Shown one piece after another: positions 28,083-38,661 of a stretch of 64,000 bases of DNA. Under the pieces are notes generated by a model. The model was not told the origin of the DNA. It was given only the letters and a program-made list of their open reading frames with translations, and did not search any database. Positions within the stretch are counted from its first letter, which is position 1; each line of letters opens with the position of its first letter. The stretch is from positions 248,001-312,000 of the forward strand of contig PVBG01000001.1 of the NCBI GenBank assembly GCA_002968845.1, in the 5' to 3' direction. A program made the translations under genes and the position numbers. Origin of the DNA: Neorhizobium tomejilense. GTDB lineage: Bacteria > Pseudomonadota > Alphaproteobacteria > Rhizobiales > Rhizobiaceae.

Positions 28083-28679
28083 ATGAATATTATGATTGTT
28101 GCTGCCGCGGCGGGCCTTGCCATGCTGGTCGCGGGAACCGAACTCGTGCGTGCTGAGGACGACGCCGTCACCACCTACACCAAAGCGCTCATCATTCCAT
28201 GGGAAACGCGCGAAACCGGTTTTGCAGCGCCCACTGACGAAGCCAGGCGCCTGGTTCGGCAGCTTCATTATACCCAGCTGATCTCGAAATATGCGGACGA
28301 ATACGATGTTCCTGAAGAGCTTGCGCTGGCGGTGGTGCAGATCGAGAGCAACTTCCGCCCGACCGTCAAGGGCAGTGCGGGCGAGATCGGGCTGATGCAG
28401 ATCAAGCCGGCGACGGCGAGGCTGATGGGTTACCGCGGGCCGGACTACGGCCTCTACGATCCGGAGACGAATATCCGCTACGGTATGAAATACCTGGCCG
28501 GCGCGCATGAACTCGGCGGCGGCAAGATCTGCGGCACCATCCTCAAATACAATGCCGGCCACGGCGCCAAGCGCATGAACCCGGTTTCCAAGCGCTATTG
28601 CAACCGGGTGCAGGCGGTGATCGAGACCGCTGAGCAGACGGCCGAACAGACTGCGTCGCTTTCGCCTGTGGCATTTTGA
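28083..28679 (+). CDS. SLT-family lytic transglycosylase (short)
   Basis: This is a 198-residue secreted protein. A signal peptide at residues 1-23 (MNIMIVAAAAGLAMLVAG...RAE) is followed by a helical stretch and then the SLT domain: VPEELALAVVQIESNFRP with the catalytic Glu, GEIGLMQIKPATARLMGY, and LKYNAGHGAKRM. It should cleave peptidoglycan glycan strands in the periplasm. Its short length, without other domains, is typical of small rhizobial SLT proteins, some of which serve secretion systems; no such system is nearby. The start at 28083 is preceded by GGAGA 12 bases upstream; an in-frame TTG at 28059 is less likely. Confidence 0.85.
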   Translation: MNIMIVAAAAGLAMLVAGTELVRAEDDAVTTYTKALIIPWETRETGFAAPTDEARRLVRQLHYTQLISKYADEYDVPEELALAVVQIESNFRPTVKGSAGEIGLMQIKPATARLMGYRGPDYGLYDPETNIRYGMKYLAGAHELGGGKICGTILKYNAGHGAKRMNPVSKRYCNRVQAVIETAEQTAEQTASLSPVAF

Positions 28680-28746
28680 TTCCGAAAACGGCTAGAAGTG
28701 CTTCTGACAGAAGACATTTCGGCCGGTGGAATCGAAAGGCGAGGGC

Positions 28747-29937
28747 ATGACGGAGCGGTTCAGATTTATCGTGATCGGGAGGGGCATGATGGGCGCTGCG
28801 GCTGCCCGCTACCTCTCGAAATGGACCGACGGTATTGCGTTGGTCGGTCCCGGTGAGCCGGCGGACTACGGGCGCCATGAAGGCGTCTTTGCCAGCCACT
28901 ACGACGAGGCGCGCATCACCCGGACGATCGATCCCGATCCCGTGTGGGCGCGCCTCGCCAACCGTTCGATCGAACGTTACGGCGAGATCGCCCGCGAAAG
29001 CGGCTTGGATTTCTATTCCGAGTCTGGCTGCCTGCTGGTCGGCCCCAAGCACGGCGAGGGACCTTCCTATGTCGCGAACGTCCTCGATGCGGCAGGCAAG
29101 CTCGGTGTTTCGACCGAGACGCTGTCGAATCTCGATCTTGCCGATCGGTTCGGCTTCTTCTCGTTCCCGCAGGCGAGCGAGGGTGTCTGGGAGCCCAGGA
29201 ATGCCGGGCACATCAATCCGCGCCGGTTGGTGAAGGCCCAGGCTCTGATCGCCGAACGCCAGGGCACGGCAATTATTCCCGAAACGGTTTCCTCGGTGCG
29301 ACAGGATGGCGATCAGGTCACCGTCACGACCAGCGAGGGCAACAGCTATGTTGCCGAAAAAGTGCTGGTCGCAGCCGGAGGTTTTTCGATCAACGAACGG
29401 CTGCTCGGCGCACGCCTCGACCTCAGCGTCTATGCCCGCACTGTCGCCTTCTTCGAGGTCGACGAGGCCACCATGGACATCTGGGGCAGGGTGCCTTCGC
29501 TGATCTGGAAATGGCGCGAGGGCGAGGACGGCATCTATCTCCTTCCGCCGGTGCGGTATCCCGATGGCAAGATCTATCTGAAGATCGGCGGCGATCCGGA
29601 TGATCTGCTGCTGCCGACCGAGCCGGACATCCGCGCCTGGTTCCGCTCGGGCGGACGGGAAAGTACCAGGGCGCGGCTTGCCGAGATCATGACGCGGCTG
29701 ATGCCGGAACTCGACCTCTCCCGCTCGTCGATGGCGGCCTGCGTCACCTCGTTCACGGCGACCGGATATCCGGCAATCGCCATGACGCAAGCCTCCCGAA
29801 TCGGCATCCTCAGCGGCGGCTGCGGGGCGGCGGCGAAGAGTTCCGACGAGATCGGCCGGCTCGGCGCCGAGCTGATCTTCCATGGGAAAATCCGGGACGA
29901 AGCCTATTCGACGGATTTCCGGGCGGATTATCTCTAA
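28747..29937 (+). CDS. FAD-dependent oxidoreductase, DAO (sarcosine oxidase-like) family
   Basis: This is a 396-residue flavoprotein. The N-terminus FIVIGRGMMGAAAARYLS is the FAD-binding beta-alpha-beta motif (here GRGMMG instead of GGGIxG, a small departure from consensus). The middle part follows the DAO pattern, and late GGCGAAAKSSDEIG holds a C-terminal FAD loop. Relatives oxidise N-methyl amino acids, D-amino acids or similar amines. The substrate is unknown, and no soxBDAG-like partners are nearby. The ATG at 28747 follows AGGCGAGG; an in-frame GTG at 28726 has no ribosome binding site. It is the last gene before rnpB. Confidence 0.8.
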   Translation: MTERFRFIVIGRGMMGAAAARYLSKWTDGIALVGPGEPADYGRHEGVFASHYDEARITRTIDPDPVWARLANRSIERYGEIARESGLDFYSESGCLLVGPKHGEGPSYVANVLDAAGKLGVSTETLSNLDLADRFGFFSFPQASEGVWEPRNAGHINPRRLVKAQALIAERQGTAIIPETVSSVRQDGDQVTVTTSEGNSYVAEKVLVAAGGFSINERLLGARLDLSVYARTVAFFEVDEATMDIWGRVPSLIWKWREGEDGIYLLPPVRYPDGKIYLKIGGDPDDLLLPTEPDIRAWFRSGGRESTRARLAEIMTRLMPELDLSRSSMAACVTSFTATGYPAIAMTQASRIGILSGGCGAAAKSSDEIGRLGAELIFHGKIRDEAYSTDFRADYL

Positions 29938-30004
29938 GCCGATTATCTCCGGCCTGATTGCTTCTCGCCTATGGCTTTCGCTCTCCATCTCGGTTATGGA
30001 CCGC

Positions 30005-30441
30005 CTGCCAGTTGGCCGGGCAGCCGCGCTTTACCAATGCCGAAAGGCGGTAAGGTGAGGAAAGTCCGGGCTCCACGGAAACACGGTGCCGGATAACGTC
30101 CGGCGGGGGCGACCCTAGGGAAAGTGCCACAGAAAGGAAACCGCCCCGCTTGCTGTACCGCTTTAAACAAAGCGGCAGAGCTGGCGGGGTAAGGGTGAAA
30201 GGGTGGGGTAAGAGCCCACCGCGCTTCTGGTAACAGCGGCGGCAAGGTAAACCCCACCGGGAGCAAGACCGAATAGGGATGACACGGGCCGCGTGAAAGC
30301 GTGGCTACAGCCTGTTTCCGGGCCAGTCATCCGGGTGGGTTGCGTGAGGCGACATGCAAATGTCGTCCCAGATGAATGGCTGCCACGTTCCGGTGCTTGC
30401 ACCGGGGCCATACAGAACCCGGCTTACAGGCCAACTGGCGT
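30005..30441 (+). ncRNA. rnpB: RNase P RNA (type A)
   Basis: This is the catalytic RNA that trims tRNA 5' leaders. The P1 helix is formed by 30007-30017 and its perfect complement 30429-30439. The conserved 5' core GAGGAAAGTCCGGGCTCC starts near 30056. Further universal stretches, AGGGTGAAA at about 30193-30201, GGTAAACCCCACC near 30244-30256, and AGAACCCGGCTTACAG near 30413-30428, are in the expected order. Length near 435 bases is typical of alphaproteobacterial type A RNA. Exact ends are estimated from P1. It lies upstream of mraZ on the same strand. Confidence 0.96.
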
Positions 30442-30689
30442 TTACCTCCTCTCGCCGTCGCGATTCTGTCTGCGCCTTTGGCGAGGGAGAGACGTCCTGT
30501 GGCCGCTTTTTGCGGTGCACCGTTTATATCAGGAGTTTCGAAAGCTCCTTTGTTTGTCGGAGCTTAACAAGTGTCCACAATTCACTTGTCGGACACTGCC
30601 GAGGCGGTTTCTTCACTCCCTCCGATAACCCTTTGTTAAACTTAACAGCTTATAAATAAATCCCATCTGGGAGTAGCTAGCGGGGCTTC
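30442..30689. other. Leader region between rnpB and mraZ operators
   Basis: No gene is seen between rnpB and the start of mraZ at 30880 (438 bases). The AT-rich stretch 30633-30660 holds a CtrA-like box and is the likely promoter zone. TCCCATCTGGGA at 30661-30672 is a 12-bp palindrome containing one further CCCA/TGGG pair. Confidence 0.45.
30642..30656. promoter_or_regulatory. CtrA-like box upstream of mraZ
   Basis: TTAA-CAGCTTA-TAAA matches 7 of 8 fixed bases of the alphaproteobacterial CtrA consensus TTAA-N7-TTAA. It lies about 225 bases before mraZ in the AT-rich promoter zone. One such match in AT-rich DNA could be chance. Confidence 0.35.
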
Positions 30690-30727
30690 TCCCATTGACG
30701 CCCATATGGTCCCATGGTATCCCAAAA
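30690..30727 (-). promoter_or_regulatory. mraZ: Putative MraZ operator: four CCCA/TGGG repeats at 10-bp spacing
   Basis: CCCA occurs at 30691, 30701, 30711 and 30721, an exact 10-base period, three times preceded by T. On the minus strand this reads as TGGG followed by spacers, the known MraZ recognition pattern (TGGGN repeats separated by 5 bases in the E. coli dcw promoter). It ends about 150 bases before the mraZ start, so MraZ probably represses its own operon here. Confidence 0.65.
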
Positions 30728-30879
30728 TCGCACTGCACAAGGGCGAATGATCGCCCGCCAACCCCTGAGTTTCGGTCGTCCTACGGCCGGGCGGTTATCC
30801 GCCCATCCGGGCGGCGAAGCTGTGTTTGGTGTTGTGTCAACGGGTGGACGGGCTTCCGTCCTGAACCATAACGGAGCGG

Positions 30880-31326
30880 ATGTTTGGCGTGATGAGCCGC
30901 TTCCTGTCGAATGCGACGAACAGGATCGATGCGAAGGGACGGGTCTCCGTTCCGGCGAGTTTTCGTTCGGTTCTTTCGGAGCGCGGGATCCAGGAGCTTT
31001 ATTGCCTCCAGGATTTCACCTATCCGGCGATCAGTGTCGGCGGGCCGGATCTGCTCGATCGTTACGAGCGGCAGATCGCCTTCGTCGATCCGTTTTCGCC
31101 GGAAGCGAACCGGATGTCGCTGCTCGTACACGGTGGCGGCGTCTTCATGAGGCTCGATGCGGAGGGCCGGCTGATGGTCACGGATTTCATCCGCGACTTC
31201 ACGGGAATCAGCTCGGATGTTACCTTCGTTGGGCGCTCGGATCATTTTCAACTTTGGCAGCCGCAGGCGTTCCACGAGGCGCAGGCGGCGGCGAGAGAGG
31301 GGCGCTTCGGTTCGCGTCCCGCGTAA
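30880..31326 (+). CDS. mraZ: Transcriptional regulator MraZ
   Basis: This is a 148-residue protein with two SpoVT/AbrB-like swapped-hairpin repeats. The first has the family signature [16 protein letters not shown], the second [17 protein letters not shown]. MraZ forms a ring-shaped oligomer that binds TGGG repeats upstream of the dcw cluster and represses it in E. coli. It is the first gene of the cluster, 14 bases before rsmH. The ATG at 30880 has GGAG 3-4 bases upstream; an ATG four codons later (30892) would give the MSRFLSN start that is common in relatives and cannot be ruled out. Confidence 0.93.
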   Translation: MFGVMSRFLSNATNRIDAKGRVSVPASFRSVLSERGIQELYCLQDFTYPAISVGGPDLLDRYERQIAFVDPFSPEANRMSLLVHGGGVFMRLDAEGRLMVTDFIRDFTGISSDVTFVGRSDHFQLWQPQAFHEAQAAAREGRFGSRPA

Positions 31327-31340
31327 GACAGGGGAACGGA

Positions 31341-32366
31341 ATGGCGGCGAATCCAGGCGACGGAACAACCGAGCCCGAAGGCGGACCGGTTCGTCACATT
31401 CCGGTTCTTCTGAAAGAAGTTCTGGAGGCACTCGAGCCTCGGGCCGGCAAGGTCATTCTCGACGGCACGTTCGGGGCGGGCGGTTATACTTCCGCGATCC
31501 TTGCTGCCGATGCCGAGGTGATCGCGCTCGATCGCGACCCGAATGCGATTGCCGCCGGCAAGGTGCTTGCCGATGCCCATAAGGGTCGCCTCCACCTCAT
31601 TCAATCGCAGTTCTCCAGCCTTGCCGACCACGCGCCGGTAGGCGGGCTCGATGGCATCGTGTTCGATATCGGCGTGTCTTCCATGCAAATCGACGAGGCA
31701 GAGCGCGGCTTTTCCTTCCAGCGCAACGGTCCGCTCGACATGCGTATGTCGGCGAGCGGCGTCTCGGCCGCGGATGTCGTCAATCGCGCCAAGGTCGGCG
31801 ATCTCACCCGCATCTTCGGTTTCCTCGGTGAGGAAAAGCATCCGGGCCGTATCGCCCGCGCCATCGAGAAGCGCCGCCTGACCGAACCTTTCACCACGAC
31901 GCGCGAACTCGCCAACCTCATCGAGACGGTCAATCCGCGCAAGGCCAAGGACAAGATCCATCCGGCAACGCGAGTCTTCCAGGCGCTCCGGGTCTTCGTC
32001 AACGACGAACTCGGCGAGCTTGCGCAGGCGCTGTTTGCCGCCGAGCGGGCCCTGAAGCCCGGCGGCCGGCTGGTCGTCGTCACCTTCCATTCGCTGGAAG
32101 ACCGGATCGTCAAGCAGTTCTTCGCCGATCGTTCCGGCAAGGCCTCCGGCTCGCGCCACCTGCCGATGGTCGAGGCCAAGCCTGCGATTTTCGAGCCGAT
32201 CGGCAAGTCGATGATCTCGGCGAGCGATGAGGAGGTGGAACTCAATCCGCGCGCCCGTTCCGCCAAGCTTCGCGCCGGCGTCAGGACGGAAGCCCCGCCG
32301 CGGTCGGCCGACATGTCCATTTTCGATCTGCCCGATCTCGCCAGCCTTGCAAAGATGGGAGCCTGA
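31341..32366 (+). CDS. rsmH: 16S rRNA m4C1402 methyltransferase RsmH
   Basis: This is a 341-residue SAM-dependent methyltransferase (formerly MraW) that N4-methylates cytidine 1402 in the 16S rRNA P site. It shows [12 protein letters not shown] at the start, motif [37 protein letters not shown], and late [16 protein letters not shown]. The open frame continues far upstream but overlaps mraZ in another frame; the ATG at 31341 with GGGGAACGGA before it gives the usual length. It is 3 bases before ftsL. Confidence 0.96.
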   Translation: MAANPGDGTTEPEGGPVRHIPVLLKEVLEALEPRAGKVILDGTFGAGGYTSAILAADAEVIALDRDPNAIAAGKVLADAHKGRLHLIQSQFSSLADHAPVGGLDGIVFDIGVSSMQIDEAERGFSFQRNGPLDMRMSASGVSAADVVNRAKVGDLTRIFGFLGEEKHPGRIARAIEKRRLTEPFTTTRELANLIETVNPRKAKDKIHPATRVFQALRVFVNDELGELAQALFAAERALKPGGRLVVVTFHSLEDRIVKQFFADRSGKASGSRHLPMVEAKPAIFEPIGKSMISASDEEVELNPRARSAKLRAGVRTEAPPRSADMSIFDLPDLASLAKMGA

Positions 32367-32369
32367 TAC

Positions 32370-32831
32370 ATGCTGCGTAGCTTCGATCTTGTCCTGATCG
32401 GTGTGATGACGGCAGCGGCCGTCGTCACCTATTCGATCAAGCACCGCGCCGACGAGAAGCTCAGCGAAGTTCGCCGGCTGGAGTCGGAAATCAAGCTGGA
32501 GAAAGACACGATCGATCTCCTGAAGGCGGACTGGGCCCTGCTGACCCAGCCGAACCGCCTGCACCGGCTGATCAACGTCTACAGTTCCGAGCTGGCACTG
32601 GCTCCCACGGAGACGACGCAGCTTGCGATGCCGAAGGAACTGCCGATGCCCAAGGCCCGGCTTCCGCAGCCCGAGACCACGATCGAGGACATCATCGCCG
32701 GAAAGAACAGCGAGGTTGCTGCCGCGCTGAAGGGGGTTGCCGCCGCCAAGGCCAAGCCCGCCGCGAAAATCCCCGTGCCGCAGCGGCGCGGTCCCATCGA
32801 AGTCATTTCCACAGGATCGGTGAAACGCTGA
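32370..32831 (+). CDS. ftsL: Cell division protein FtsL
   Basis: This is a 153-residue bitopic protein. A short N-terminus is followed by one membrane span (residues about 4-22, LVLIGVMTAAAVVTYSI), a leucine-zipper-like coiled coil (KLSEVRRLESEIKLEKDTIDLLKADW) and the family motif LTQPNRLHRL. The C-terminal tail of about 70 residues is Pro/Lys/Ala-rich. FtsL forms the FtsQLB subcomplex with FtsQ and FtsB that activates FtsWI at the septum. Its TGA shares one base with the ATG of ftsI, so the two are coupled. Confidence 0.9.
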   Translation: MLRSFDLVLIGVMTAAAVVTYSIKHRADEKLSEVRRLESEIKLEKDTIDLLKADWALLTQPNRLHRLINVYSSELALAPTETTQLAMPKELPMPKARLPQPETTIEDIIAGKNSEVAAALKGVAAAKAKPAAKIPVPQRRGPIEVISTGSVKR

Positions 32832-34573
32832 TGTCTTTCCTGTCCCGCATCATGATCGTCAAGAGCCGCGCGCATTTCTCCTCCGGCAGCCGTGGTCGCG
32901 GCTCCGAGAAGGCCTCCTTCGAGGGGACCCGCAAGCGCAAGTCCGCCCAGGCGAAAAACCGCGTCGGCCTGCTGATCGCCGGTTTCACGGTCTTCTACTG
33001 CGTCGTCGGTGGCCGGCTGATGCAATATGGCGTCGCGCAGCCGCTGACGACGTCGAGCATCCTGCCGGCGGACCGCCTTCTGGCGTCACGCCCCGACCTC
33101 GTTGACCGCAACGGCGCGGTTCTGGCGACCGACATCCGCACCGTTTCGCTGTTTGCCGAGCCCAACAAGATCGTCGATGCCGACGAGGTGATCGAGAAGC
33201 TCTCGACGGTTCTGAACGACCTCGACGTCAAGGGCACCTATTCGAAGCTGACCTCGAACTCGCGTTTCCAGTGGCTGCGCCGCCAGTTGACGCCGAAGCA
33301 GCAGAGCCAGATCCTGGCGCTCGGCATTCCGGGCATCGGTTTCCGGCCCGAGAAGCGCCGTTTCTATCCGGGCGGCCCGACCGCCGCGCATGTGGTCGGT
33401 TATGTCAATATCGACAACCGCGGCGTTGCCGGCATGGAGCGTTACGTCGACAATCAGGGGCTTGCCGATCTCGCGGCCGTTGGCATGACTTCCAGCCAGC
33501 CGCTGGAGCCGGTCAAGCTGTCCATCGACCTGCGTGTGCAGTCGATCGTCCGCGACGTCGTGTCCGAGGCGATCAGCAAATACCGGTCCATCGGCGCCGG
33601 CGCGGTCGTTCTCGATGTCCATACCGGCGAAATCGTCGCCATGGCGTCCGCGCCCGATTTCGATCCCAACAATCCGGCCGAAGGCGGCGAGGAGGGATGG
33701 TTCAACCGCATGTCGAACGGCACGTTCGAAATGGGCTCGACCTTCAAGTCCTTCACGATCGCCATGGGCCTCGATTCCGGCAAGGTGAACCTTCAGAGCA
33801 CGTTCGACGCCCGGTTCCCGATCCGCATCGGCGGCTTCACGATCAAGGATTTCCACGGCAAGGGGCGTGTGCTGAGCGTGCCGGAAATCTTCCAGTATTC
33901 GTCCAACATCGGCACCGCCAAGATTGCCGATACAGTCGGCATCGAAGGCCACAAGGATTTCCTGACCAAGCTCGGCCTGCTGACCAAAATGCACACGGAG
34001 CTTCCGGAAGTCGCCTCTCCGAGCCAGCCGCGCGAATGGAAGAAGATCAATTCGGTCACCATTTCCTTCGGCCACGGTGTCTCGACGACGCCGTTGCAGA
34101 CGGCGGTTGCCGGTGCGGCGCTCGTCAACGGCGGAAAATACATCCCGCCGACCTTTCTGCCGCGCAACCGAGCAGAAGCCGACAAGATTGCGACCCAGGT
34201 GCTCAAGCCCTCGACCAGCAAGGACATGCGCTTCCTGTTCGAATGGAACGGCGCCAACGGATCGGGCCGGAATGCGCGCGTCGCGGGCTTCAACGTCGGC
34301 GGCAAGACGGGTACGGCGGACAAGGTCGTCAATGGACGTTACGCCCATGACAAGAACTTCAACGCCTTCCTCGCGGCCTTCCCGATGGACAATCCGCAAT
34401 ACGTCGTCTTGACGTTCTGCGACGAACCCAAGACCGACAAGGGCAACGGCGCAGCGCTTGCCGCAACTTCTGCCGCGCCGATGGTCAAGGAGATCATCAC
34501 CCGCGCCGCGCCCATTCTGGGTGTGAAACCGAAATTCGGCAATGACGGTTCTGCCCTGCTTGTGTCTTATTGA
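32831..34573 (+). CDS. ftsI: Septal peptidoglycan transpeptidase FtsI (PBP3)
   Basis: This is a 580-residue class B penicillin-binding protein. The cytoplasmic N-terminus is basic, a membrane span lies at about 46-60, the pedestal domain follows, and the transpeptidase domain carries the active-site Ser303 in STFK, SSN at 357-359 and KTGT at 492-495. It cross-links septal peptidoglycan and works with FtsW. All three motifs are intact. It overlaps ftsL by one base; its TGA lies in front of murE. Confidence 0.96.
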   Translation: MSFLSRIMIVKSRAHFSSGSRGRGSEKASFEGTRKRKSAQAKNRVGLLIAGFTVFYCVVGGRLMQYGVAQPLTTSSILPADRLLASRPDLVDRNGAVLATDIRTVSLFAEPNKIVDADEVIEKLSTVLNDLDVKGTYSKLTSNSRFQWLRRQLTPKQQSQILALGIPGIGFRPEKRRFYPGGPTAAHVVGYVNIDNRGVAGMERYVDNQGLADLAAVGMTSSQPLEPVKLSIDLRVQSIVRDVVSEAISKYRSIGAGAVVLDVHTGEIVAMASAPDFDPNNPAEGGEEGWFNRMSNGTFEMGSTFKSFTIAMGLDSGKVNLQSTFDARFPIRIGGFTIKDFHGKGRVLSVPEIFQYSSNIGTAKIADTVGIEGHKDFLTKLGLLTKMHTELPEVASPSQPREWKKINSVTISFGHGVSTTPLQTAVAGAALVNGGKYIPPTFLPRNRAEADKIATQVLKPSTSKDMRFLFEWNGANGSGRNARVAGFNVGGKTGTADKVVNGRYAHDKNFNAFLAAFPMDNPQYVVLTFCDEPKTDKGNGAALAATSAAPMVKEIITRAAPILGVKPKFGNDGSALLVSY

Positions 34574-34617
34574 GCGATAACAACTTGAGCGGACGATTCG
34601 TGGGGACGACGCTCAGA

Positions 34618-36093
34618 ATGGACGATCAATCGATGAAATTGCGAGAACTCGCCGGACAGGATTTCCCGGAAATAGCTGACCTGATGGCCGGGCCGGCAGG
34701 CGATCTCGAGGTGACCGGCCTCACGTCCGACAGCCGCCAGGTGAAGCCTGGCATGCTGTTTGCCGCGCTCGCCGGTACCAAGGCGGACGGTTCGAGCTAT
34801 ATCGGCGACGCTGCAGCGCGCGGCGCGGTCGCGGCGATTGCAGGGCATTCGGCGGAAGCGGGCATTCCGGTTCTTGCCGTTTCCAATCCGCGCCGGCTGC
34901 TGGCGCTGGCAGCCGCCCGTTTCTACCATGCGCAGCCGGAAACCATGGTTGCCGTCACCGGCACCGCCGGCAAGACCTCCGTCGCCTCGTTCACCCGCCA
35001 GATCTGGGCGCATGCCGGCCATGCCGCAGCACAGATCGGCACGACCGGCGTCGTCTCGCCCACCCGCAACGACTACGGAACGCTGACCACGCCGGATCCT
35101 GTCGAACTGCAGCAGCTGCTGGCGGAACTGGCTGCCGAAGGCGTTACCCATGCCGCCATGGAAGCTTCCAGCCATGGCCTGGACCAGAGCCGGATCGACG
35201 GCGTGCGTCTTTTCGCCGCCGGCTTCACCAATCTCGGCCGCGATCACATGGACTACCATCCGACGATCGAAAGCTACATGGCCACCAAGATGCGGCTCTT
35301 CGATACACTGATGCCGAAAGGCTCGCCGGCCGTCATCTTCGCCGACGACGCCTGGTCGGAAGAGGCGATACGGGTGGCGACGGTTGCCGACGTCGAAGTC
35401 CGCACCGTCGGTCGAAAGGGCGATTATCTGTGCCTCAAGCGCGTCGAGCATTTCCGGCACAAGCAGATGGCCGAGATCCACATCGGCGACCAGATTTTCG
35501 AAGTCGATATTCCGCTTGCCGGTGATTTCCAGGTGGCGAACGCGCTGGTCGCGGCGGGACTTGCGATGTCGACCGGGGTTCCGGCCGCGGTCGCCATGGC
35601 CGCGCTCGAAAAGTTGGTGGGCGCCTCCGGTCGTCTCGAACTGATCGGCCAGACAAAAGCCGGCGCGCTCGCCTATGTGGATTATGCCCACAAGCCGGAC
35701 GCGCTGGAAAACGTGCTGACCTCCGTGCGACCGTTCACGACCGGCCGGGTCATCGTGGTGTTCGGCTGCGGCGGCGACCGCGACAAGGGTAAGCGGCCGA
35801 TCATGGGCGATGTAGCGACGCGGCTTGCCGATATCATCATCGTCACTGACGACAATCCGCGTTCCGAGGTTCCCGAGGTGATCCGCTCCGAGATCATGGC
35901 GGCGGCTCCGGGCGCAATCGAGATCGGCGACCGGGCCAAGGCGATACGCCAGGCAGTCAATATGCTGCGGGCCGGCGATACGCTGATCGTCGCGGGCAAG
36001 GGCCATGAACACGGCCAGACGATCGGCACGACGGTCCTGCCGTTTTCCGATCACGTCGAAGTCCGCAAGGCACTGGAGGAGATGAAATCGTGA
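34618..36093 (+). CDS. murE: UDP-MurNAc-tripeptide synthetase MurE
   Basis: This is a 491-residue Mur ligase. It has an N-terminal UMP-binding domain ([24 protein letters not shown]), the ATP-binding motif GTAGKTS and a C-terminal domain with DDNPRSE, the motif that in MurE binds meso-diaminopimelate (DNPR with Arg). It adds meso-DAP to UDP-MurNAc-L-Ala-D-Glu. Possible starts are TTG at 34570 (overlapping the ftsI stop), ATG at 34618 (GGGGA 11 bases before) and ATG at 34633 (MKLREL, which fits relatives best). I list 34618. Its stop overlaps the GTG of murF. Confidence 0.94.
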   Translation: MDDQSMKLRELAGQDFPEIADLMAGPAGDLEVTGLTSDSRQVKPGMLFAALAGTKADGSSYIGDAAARGAVAAIAGHSAEAGIPVLAVSNPRRLLALAAARFYHAQPETMVAVTGTAGKTSVASFTRQIWAHAGHAAAQIGTTGVVSPTRNDYGTLTTPDPVELQQLLAELAAEGVTHAAMEASSHGLDQSRIDGVRLFAAGFTNLGRDHMDYHPTIESYMATKMRLFDTLMPKGSPAVIFADDAWSEEAIRVATVADVEVRTVGRKGDYLCLKRVEHFRHKQMAEIHIGDQIFEVDIPLAGDFQVANALVAAGLAMSTGVPAAVAMAALEKLVGASGRLELIGQTKAGALAYVDYAHKPDALENVLTSVRPFTTGRVIVVFGCGGDRDKGKRPIMGDVATRLADIIIVTDDNPRSEVPEVIRSEIMAAAPGAIEIGDRAKAIRQAVNMLRAGDTLIVAGKGHEHGQTIGTTVLPFSDHVEVRKALEEMKS

Positions 36094-37520
36094 GCTGGCT
36101 ATGGACCTCCGAGGATTTGACGTCTGCCATGGGCGGCCGGCCGATCGGTGCGCTTCCGGCGGGCATCACCGGCATCTCGATCGACAGCCGTTCCATCGGC
36201 CAGGACGAGGCTTTTTTCGCCATCAAGGGCGACCGCGTCGACGGCCATGACTATGCGAGCCTCGCGGTCGCCAACGGTGCGACGCTGATCGTCGTCAACG
36301 AGGCGAAACTGCCCGCGCTCGGCAAATTGACGGTGCCGATGATCGTGGTGGAGGACGTTCTCGCCGCTCTTGGCAAATTGGCGCTTGCGGCGCGCGACCG
36401 CAGCAGGGCCCGTATCGTCGCGGTGACCGGTTCGGTCGGCAAGACCACCACCAAGGAAATGCTGCGCCATGCGCTTGCGCCTTCCGGAAAGGTGCATGCC
36501 GCCGTCGCGTCCTTCAACAATCACTGGGGCGTGCCGCTGACACTCGCCCGCATGCCGGCTGATACCGATTTCGGGGTCTTCGAGATCGGCATGAACCATC
36601 CCGACGAAATCCGCCCCCTGGTCAAGATGGTGCGCCCGCATGTGGCAATGATCACCACGATCGCCGCTGCCCATCTCGGCCATTTCAAGAACCTCGAGGA
36701 GATTGCAGGCGCCAAGGCCGAGATCTTCGAAGGCCTGGAGCCTGGCGGTTCGGCGGTCCTCAACCGCGACATCAAGCAGTTCGGCTTCCTGCAGAAAAAG
36801 GCGCAGGAGGCAGGCGTCTCGCACGTCCACACCTTCGGCCAGCACGCCAAGGCGGACTTCCGGCTGGCGGATTTCGAAGGCAACGGGGAAAACTCGGTCG
36901 TCTGGGCGGTGCTGAACGGCGAGACCTCGGAAGTCCATATCGGCGCTCCCGGCCGCCACATCGCCGAGAACGCGATGGCAGTCCTCGGCGCCTGCCTGCT
37001 GGTCGGCGCGGACATGGCCGGTGCTATGGCGGCGCTCGCGGCGCTGAAGCCGGTCAAGGGCAGGGGCGAGCGCCACCGCCTCGGCATTGGCGAGGGCCAT
37101 CTGACCCTGATCGACGAGAGCTACAACGCCAATCCGGCCTCGATGCGGGCGGGGATCGCGCTCCTGGCGGCGGCGACGCCGGAACTGACCGGCCGGCAGA
37201 TCGCGGTCCTCGGCGACATGCTGGAAATGGGCGAGTTTTCCGCCAAGGTTCACGAGGAGTTGGCAGGTCCGCTGCTCGCCGCCGGTATCGAACATGTCTG
37301 GCTGGCGGGTGCGGAAATGGCGGCGCTGCGCGACGCGCTGCCCGACAGCGTCGACGTGCAATATTACGAAAAAACCACGGATCTCGCCGATTTCGTGGTG
37401 CGCTCTGTGATCCCCGGTGACGTGGTGATGGTGAAATCCTCGCTTGGCATCGGTTTCGGCAAGATCGTGGCCGCGCTTATTGACAACTACCCGGCATTCT
37501 CCGACACGGAACGCCACTAA
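36090..37520 (+). CDS. murF: UDP-MurNAc-tripeptide--D-Ala-D-Ala ligase MurF
   Basis: This is a 476-residue Mur ligase that adds D-Ala-D-Ala to the UDP-MurNAc tripeptide. It shows [20 protein letters not shown] in the N-terminal domain, the ATP loop [25 protein letters not shown] with the substrate-facing Asn and His, then [10 protein letters not shown] and [13 protein letters not shown] of the ligase core. Length is normal. The start is GTG at 36090 in a GTGA overlap with the murE stop, which couples their translation. Confidence 0.95.
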   Translation: MSWLWTSEDLTSAMGGRPIGALPAGITGISIDSRSIGQDEAFFAIKGDRVDGHDYASLAVANGATLIVVNEAKLPALGKLTVPMIVVEDVLAALGKLALAARDRSRARIVAVTGSVGKTTTKEMLRHALAPSGKVHAAVASFNNHWGVPLTLARMPADTDFGVFEIGMNHPDEIRPLVKMVRPHVAMITTIAAAHLGHFKNLEEIAGAKAEIFEGLEPGGSAVLNRDIKQFGFLQKKAQEAGVSHVHTFGQHAKADFRLADFEGNGENSVVWAVLNGETSEVHIGAPGRHIAENAMAVLGACLLVGADMAGAMAALAALKPVKGRGERHRLGIGEGHLTLIDESYNANPASMRAGIALLAAATPELTGRQIAVLGDMLEMGEFSAKVHEELAGPLLAAGIEHVWLAGAEMAALRDALPDSVDVQYYEKTTDLADFVVRSVIPGDVVMVKSSLGIGFGKIVAALIDNYPAFSDTERH

Positions 37521-37550
37521 TTGAGATGCGGCTTCTAGAAAGGGCGCTGA

Positions 37551-38654
37551 ATGCTGATCTGGCTTGTGGAACTGGCGGACAAAGTCCAATTTTTCAACCT
37601 GTTCCGGTACATCACCTTCAGGACGGGCGCTGCGCTCTTTACGTCTGCGCTGATCGTGTTCCTGTTCGGGCCGATGATCATCGCATCGCTTCGCCTGCGC
37701 CAGGGTAAGGGCCAGCCGATTCGTGCCGACGGGCCGCAGACCCATTTCAAGAAGGCCGGCACGCCGACCATGGGCGGGCTGATGATTCTCGCCGGCATCG
37801 TCGGCGGCTCGCTGCTCTGGGCCGACCTTTCCAACGTCTACGTAGTGGCGACCCTGCTCGTGACGCTGGGTTTCGGCGCGATCGGCTTTTATGACGACTA
37901 TCTCAAGGTCACCAAGCAGACCGACAAGGGTTTTTCCGGCAAGGCCCGCCTCGGCATCGAGTTCGTGATCGCCGGCATTGCGGTCTTCTTCATGATGCGA
38001 GTGGCGCTCGCCACTGGCCAGTCGAGCAATCCGACGCTCGGCACTTCGGTCGCCTTCCCTTTCTTCAAGGACCTGTTCATCAATCTCGGCGTCTTCTTCG
38101 TGCTGTTCGGCGGTTTCGTCATCGTGGCTGCCGGCAATGCGGTGAACCTGACGGACGGGCTCGACGGGCTCGCCATCGTGCCTGTGATGATCGCTGCGGC
38201 TTCCTTCGGCGTCATCGCCTATCTCGCCGGCAACGCGGTATTTGCGGGATACCTGCAGATCAATTTTGTCCCCGGCACCGGCGAGCTCGCCGTCATTCTC
38301 GGAGCGGTGATCGGAGCGGGCCTCGGCTTCCTCTGGTTCAACGCCCCGCCGGCCGCGATCTTCATGGGCGATACGGGATCGCTGGCGCTCGGCGGCCTGA
38401 TCGGTTCGGTCGCCGTTGCCACCAAGCACGAGATCGTCATGGCGATCGTCGGCGGCCTTTTCGTCATGGAGACGCTGTCGGTGATCATCCAGGTCGGCTT
38501 CTTCAAGATGACCGGCCGGCGCGTCTTCCTGATGGCCCCGATCCATCACCATTTCGAGAAACTGGGCTGGACGGAAAGCCAGGTGGTGATCCGTTTCTGG
38601 ATCATCGCCGTCGGCCTTGCCATGCTCGGCCTTTCGACGCTCAAGCTGCGGTGA
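37551..38654 (+). CDS. mraY: Phospho-N-acetylmuramoyl-pentapeptide-transferase MraY
   Basis: This is a 367-residue integral membrane enzyme with about ten spans. It moves phospho-MurNAc-pentapeptide from UDP to undecaprenyl phosphate, giving lipid I. Family motifs are [31 protein letters not shown] with the paired Asp, [13 protein letters not shown], and HHHFEKLGW near the C-terminus. The length is typical. It starts 30 bases after murF and stops 7 bases before murD. Confidence 0.97.
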   Translation: MLIWLVELADKVQFFNLFRYITFRTGAALFTSALIVFLFGPMIIASLRLRQGKGQPIRADGPQTHFKKAGTPTMGGLMILAGIVGGSLLWADLSNVYVVATLLVTLGFGAIGFYDDYLKVTKQTDKGFSGKARLGIEFVIAGIAVFFMMRVALATGQSSNPTLGTSVAFPFFKDLFINLGVFFVLFGGFVIVAAGNAVNLTDGLDGLAIVPVMIAAASFGVIAYLAGNAVFAGYLQINFVPGTGELAVILGAVIGAGLGFLWFNAPPAAIFMGDTGSLALGGLIGSVAVATKHEIVMAIVGGLFVMETLSVIIQVGFFKMTGRRVFLMAPIHHHFEKLGWTESQVVIRFWIIAVGLAMLGLSTLKLR

Positions 38655-38661
38655 CACGGCG

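Noticed and set aside
30714..31340. N-terminal extension of the rsmH frame over mraZ
   Set aside because: The extension overlaps mraZ in another frame and does not match RsmH; the ATG at 31341 with a ribosome binding site gives normal length.
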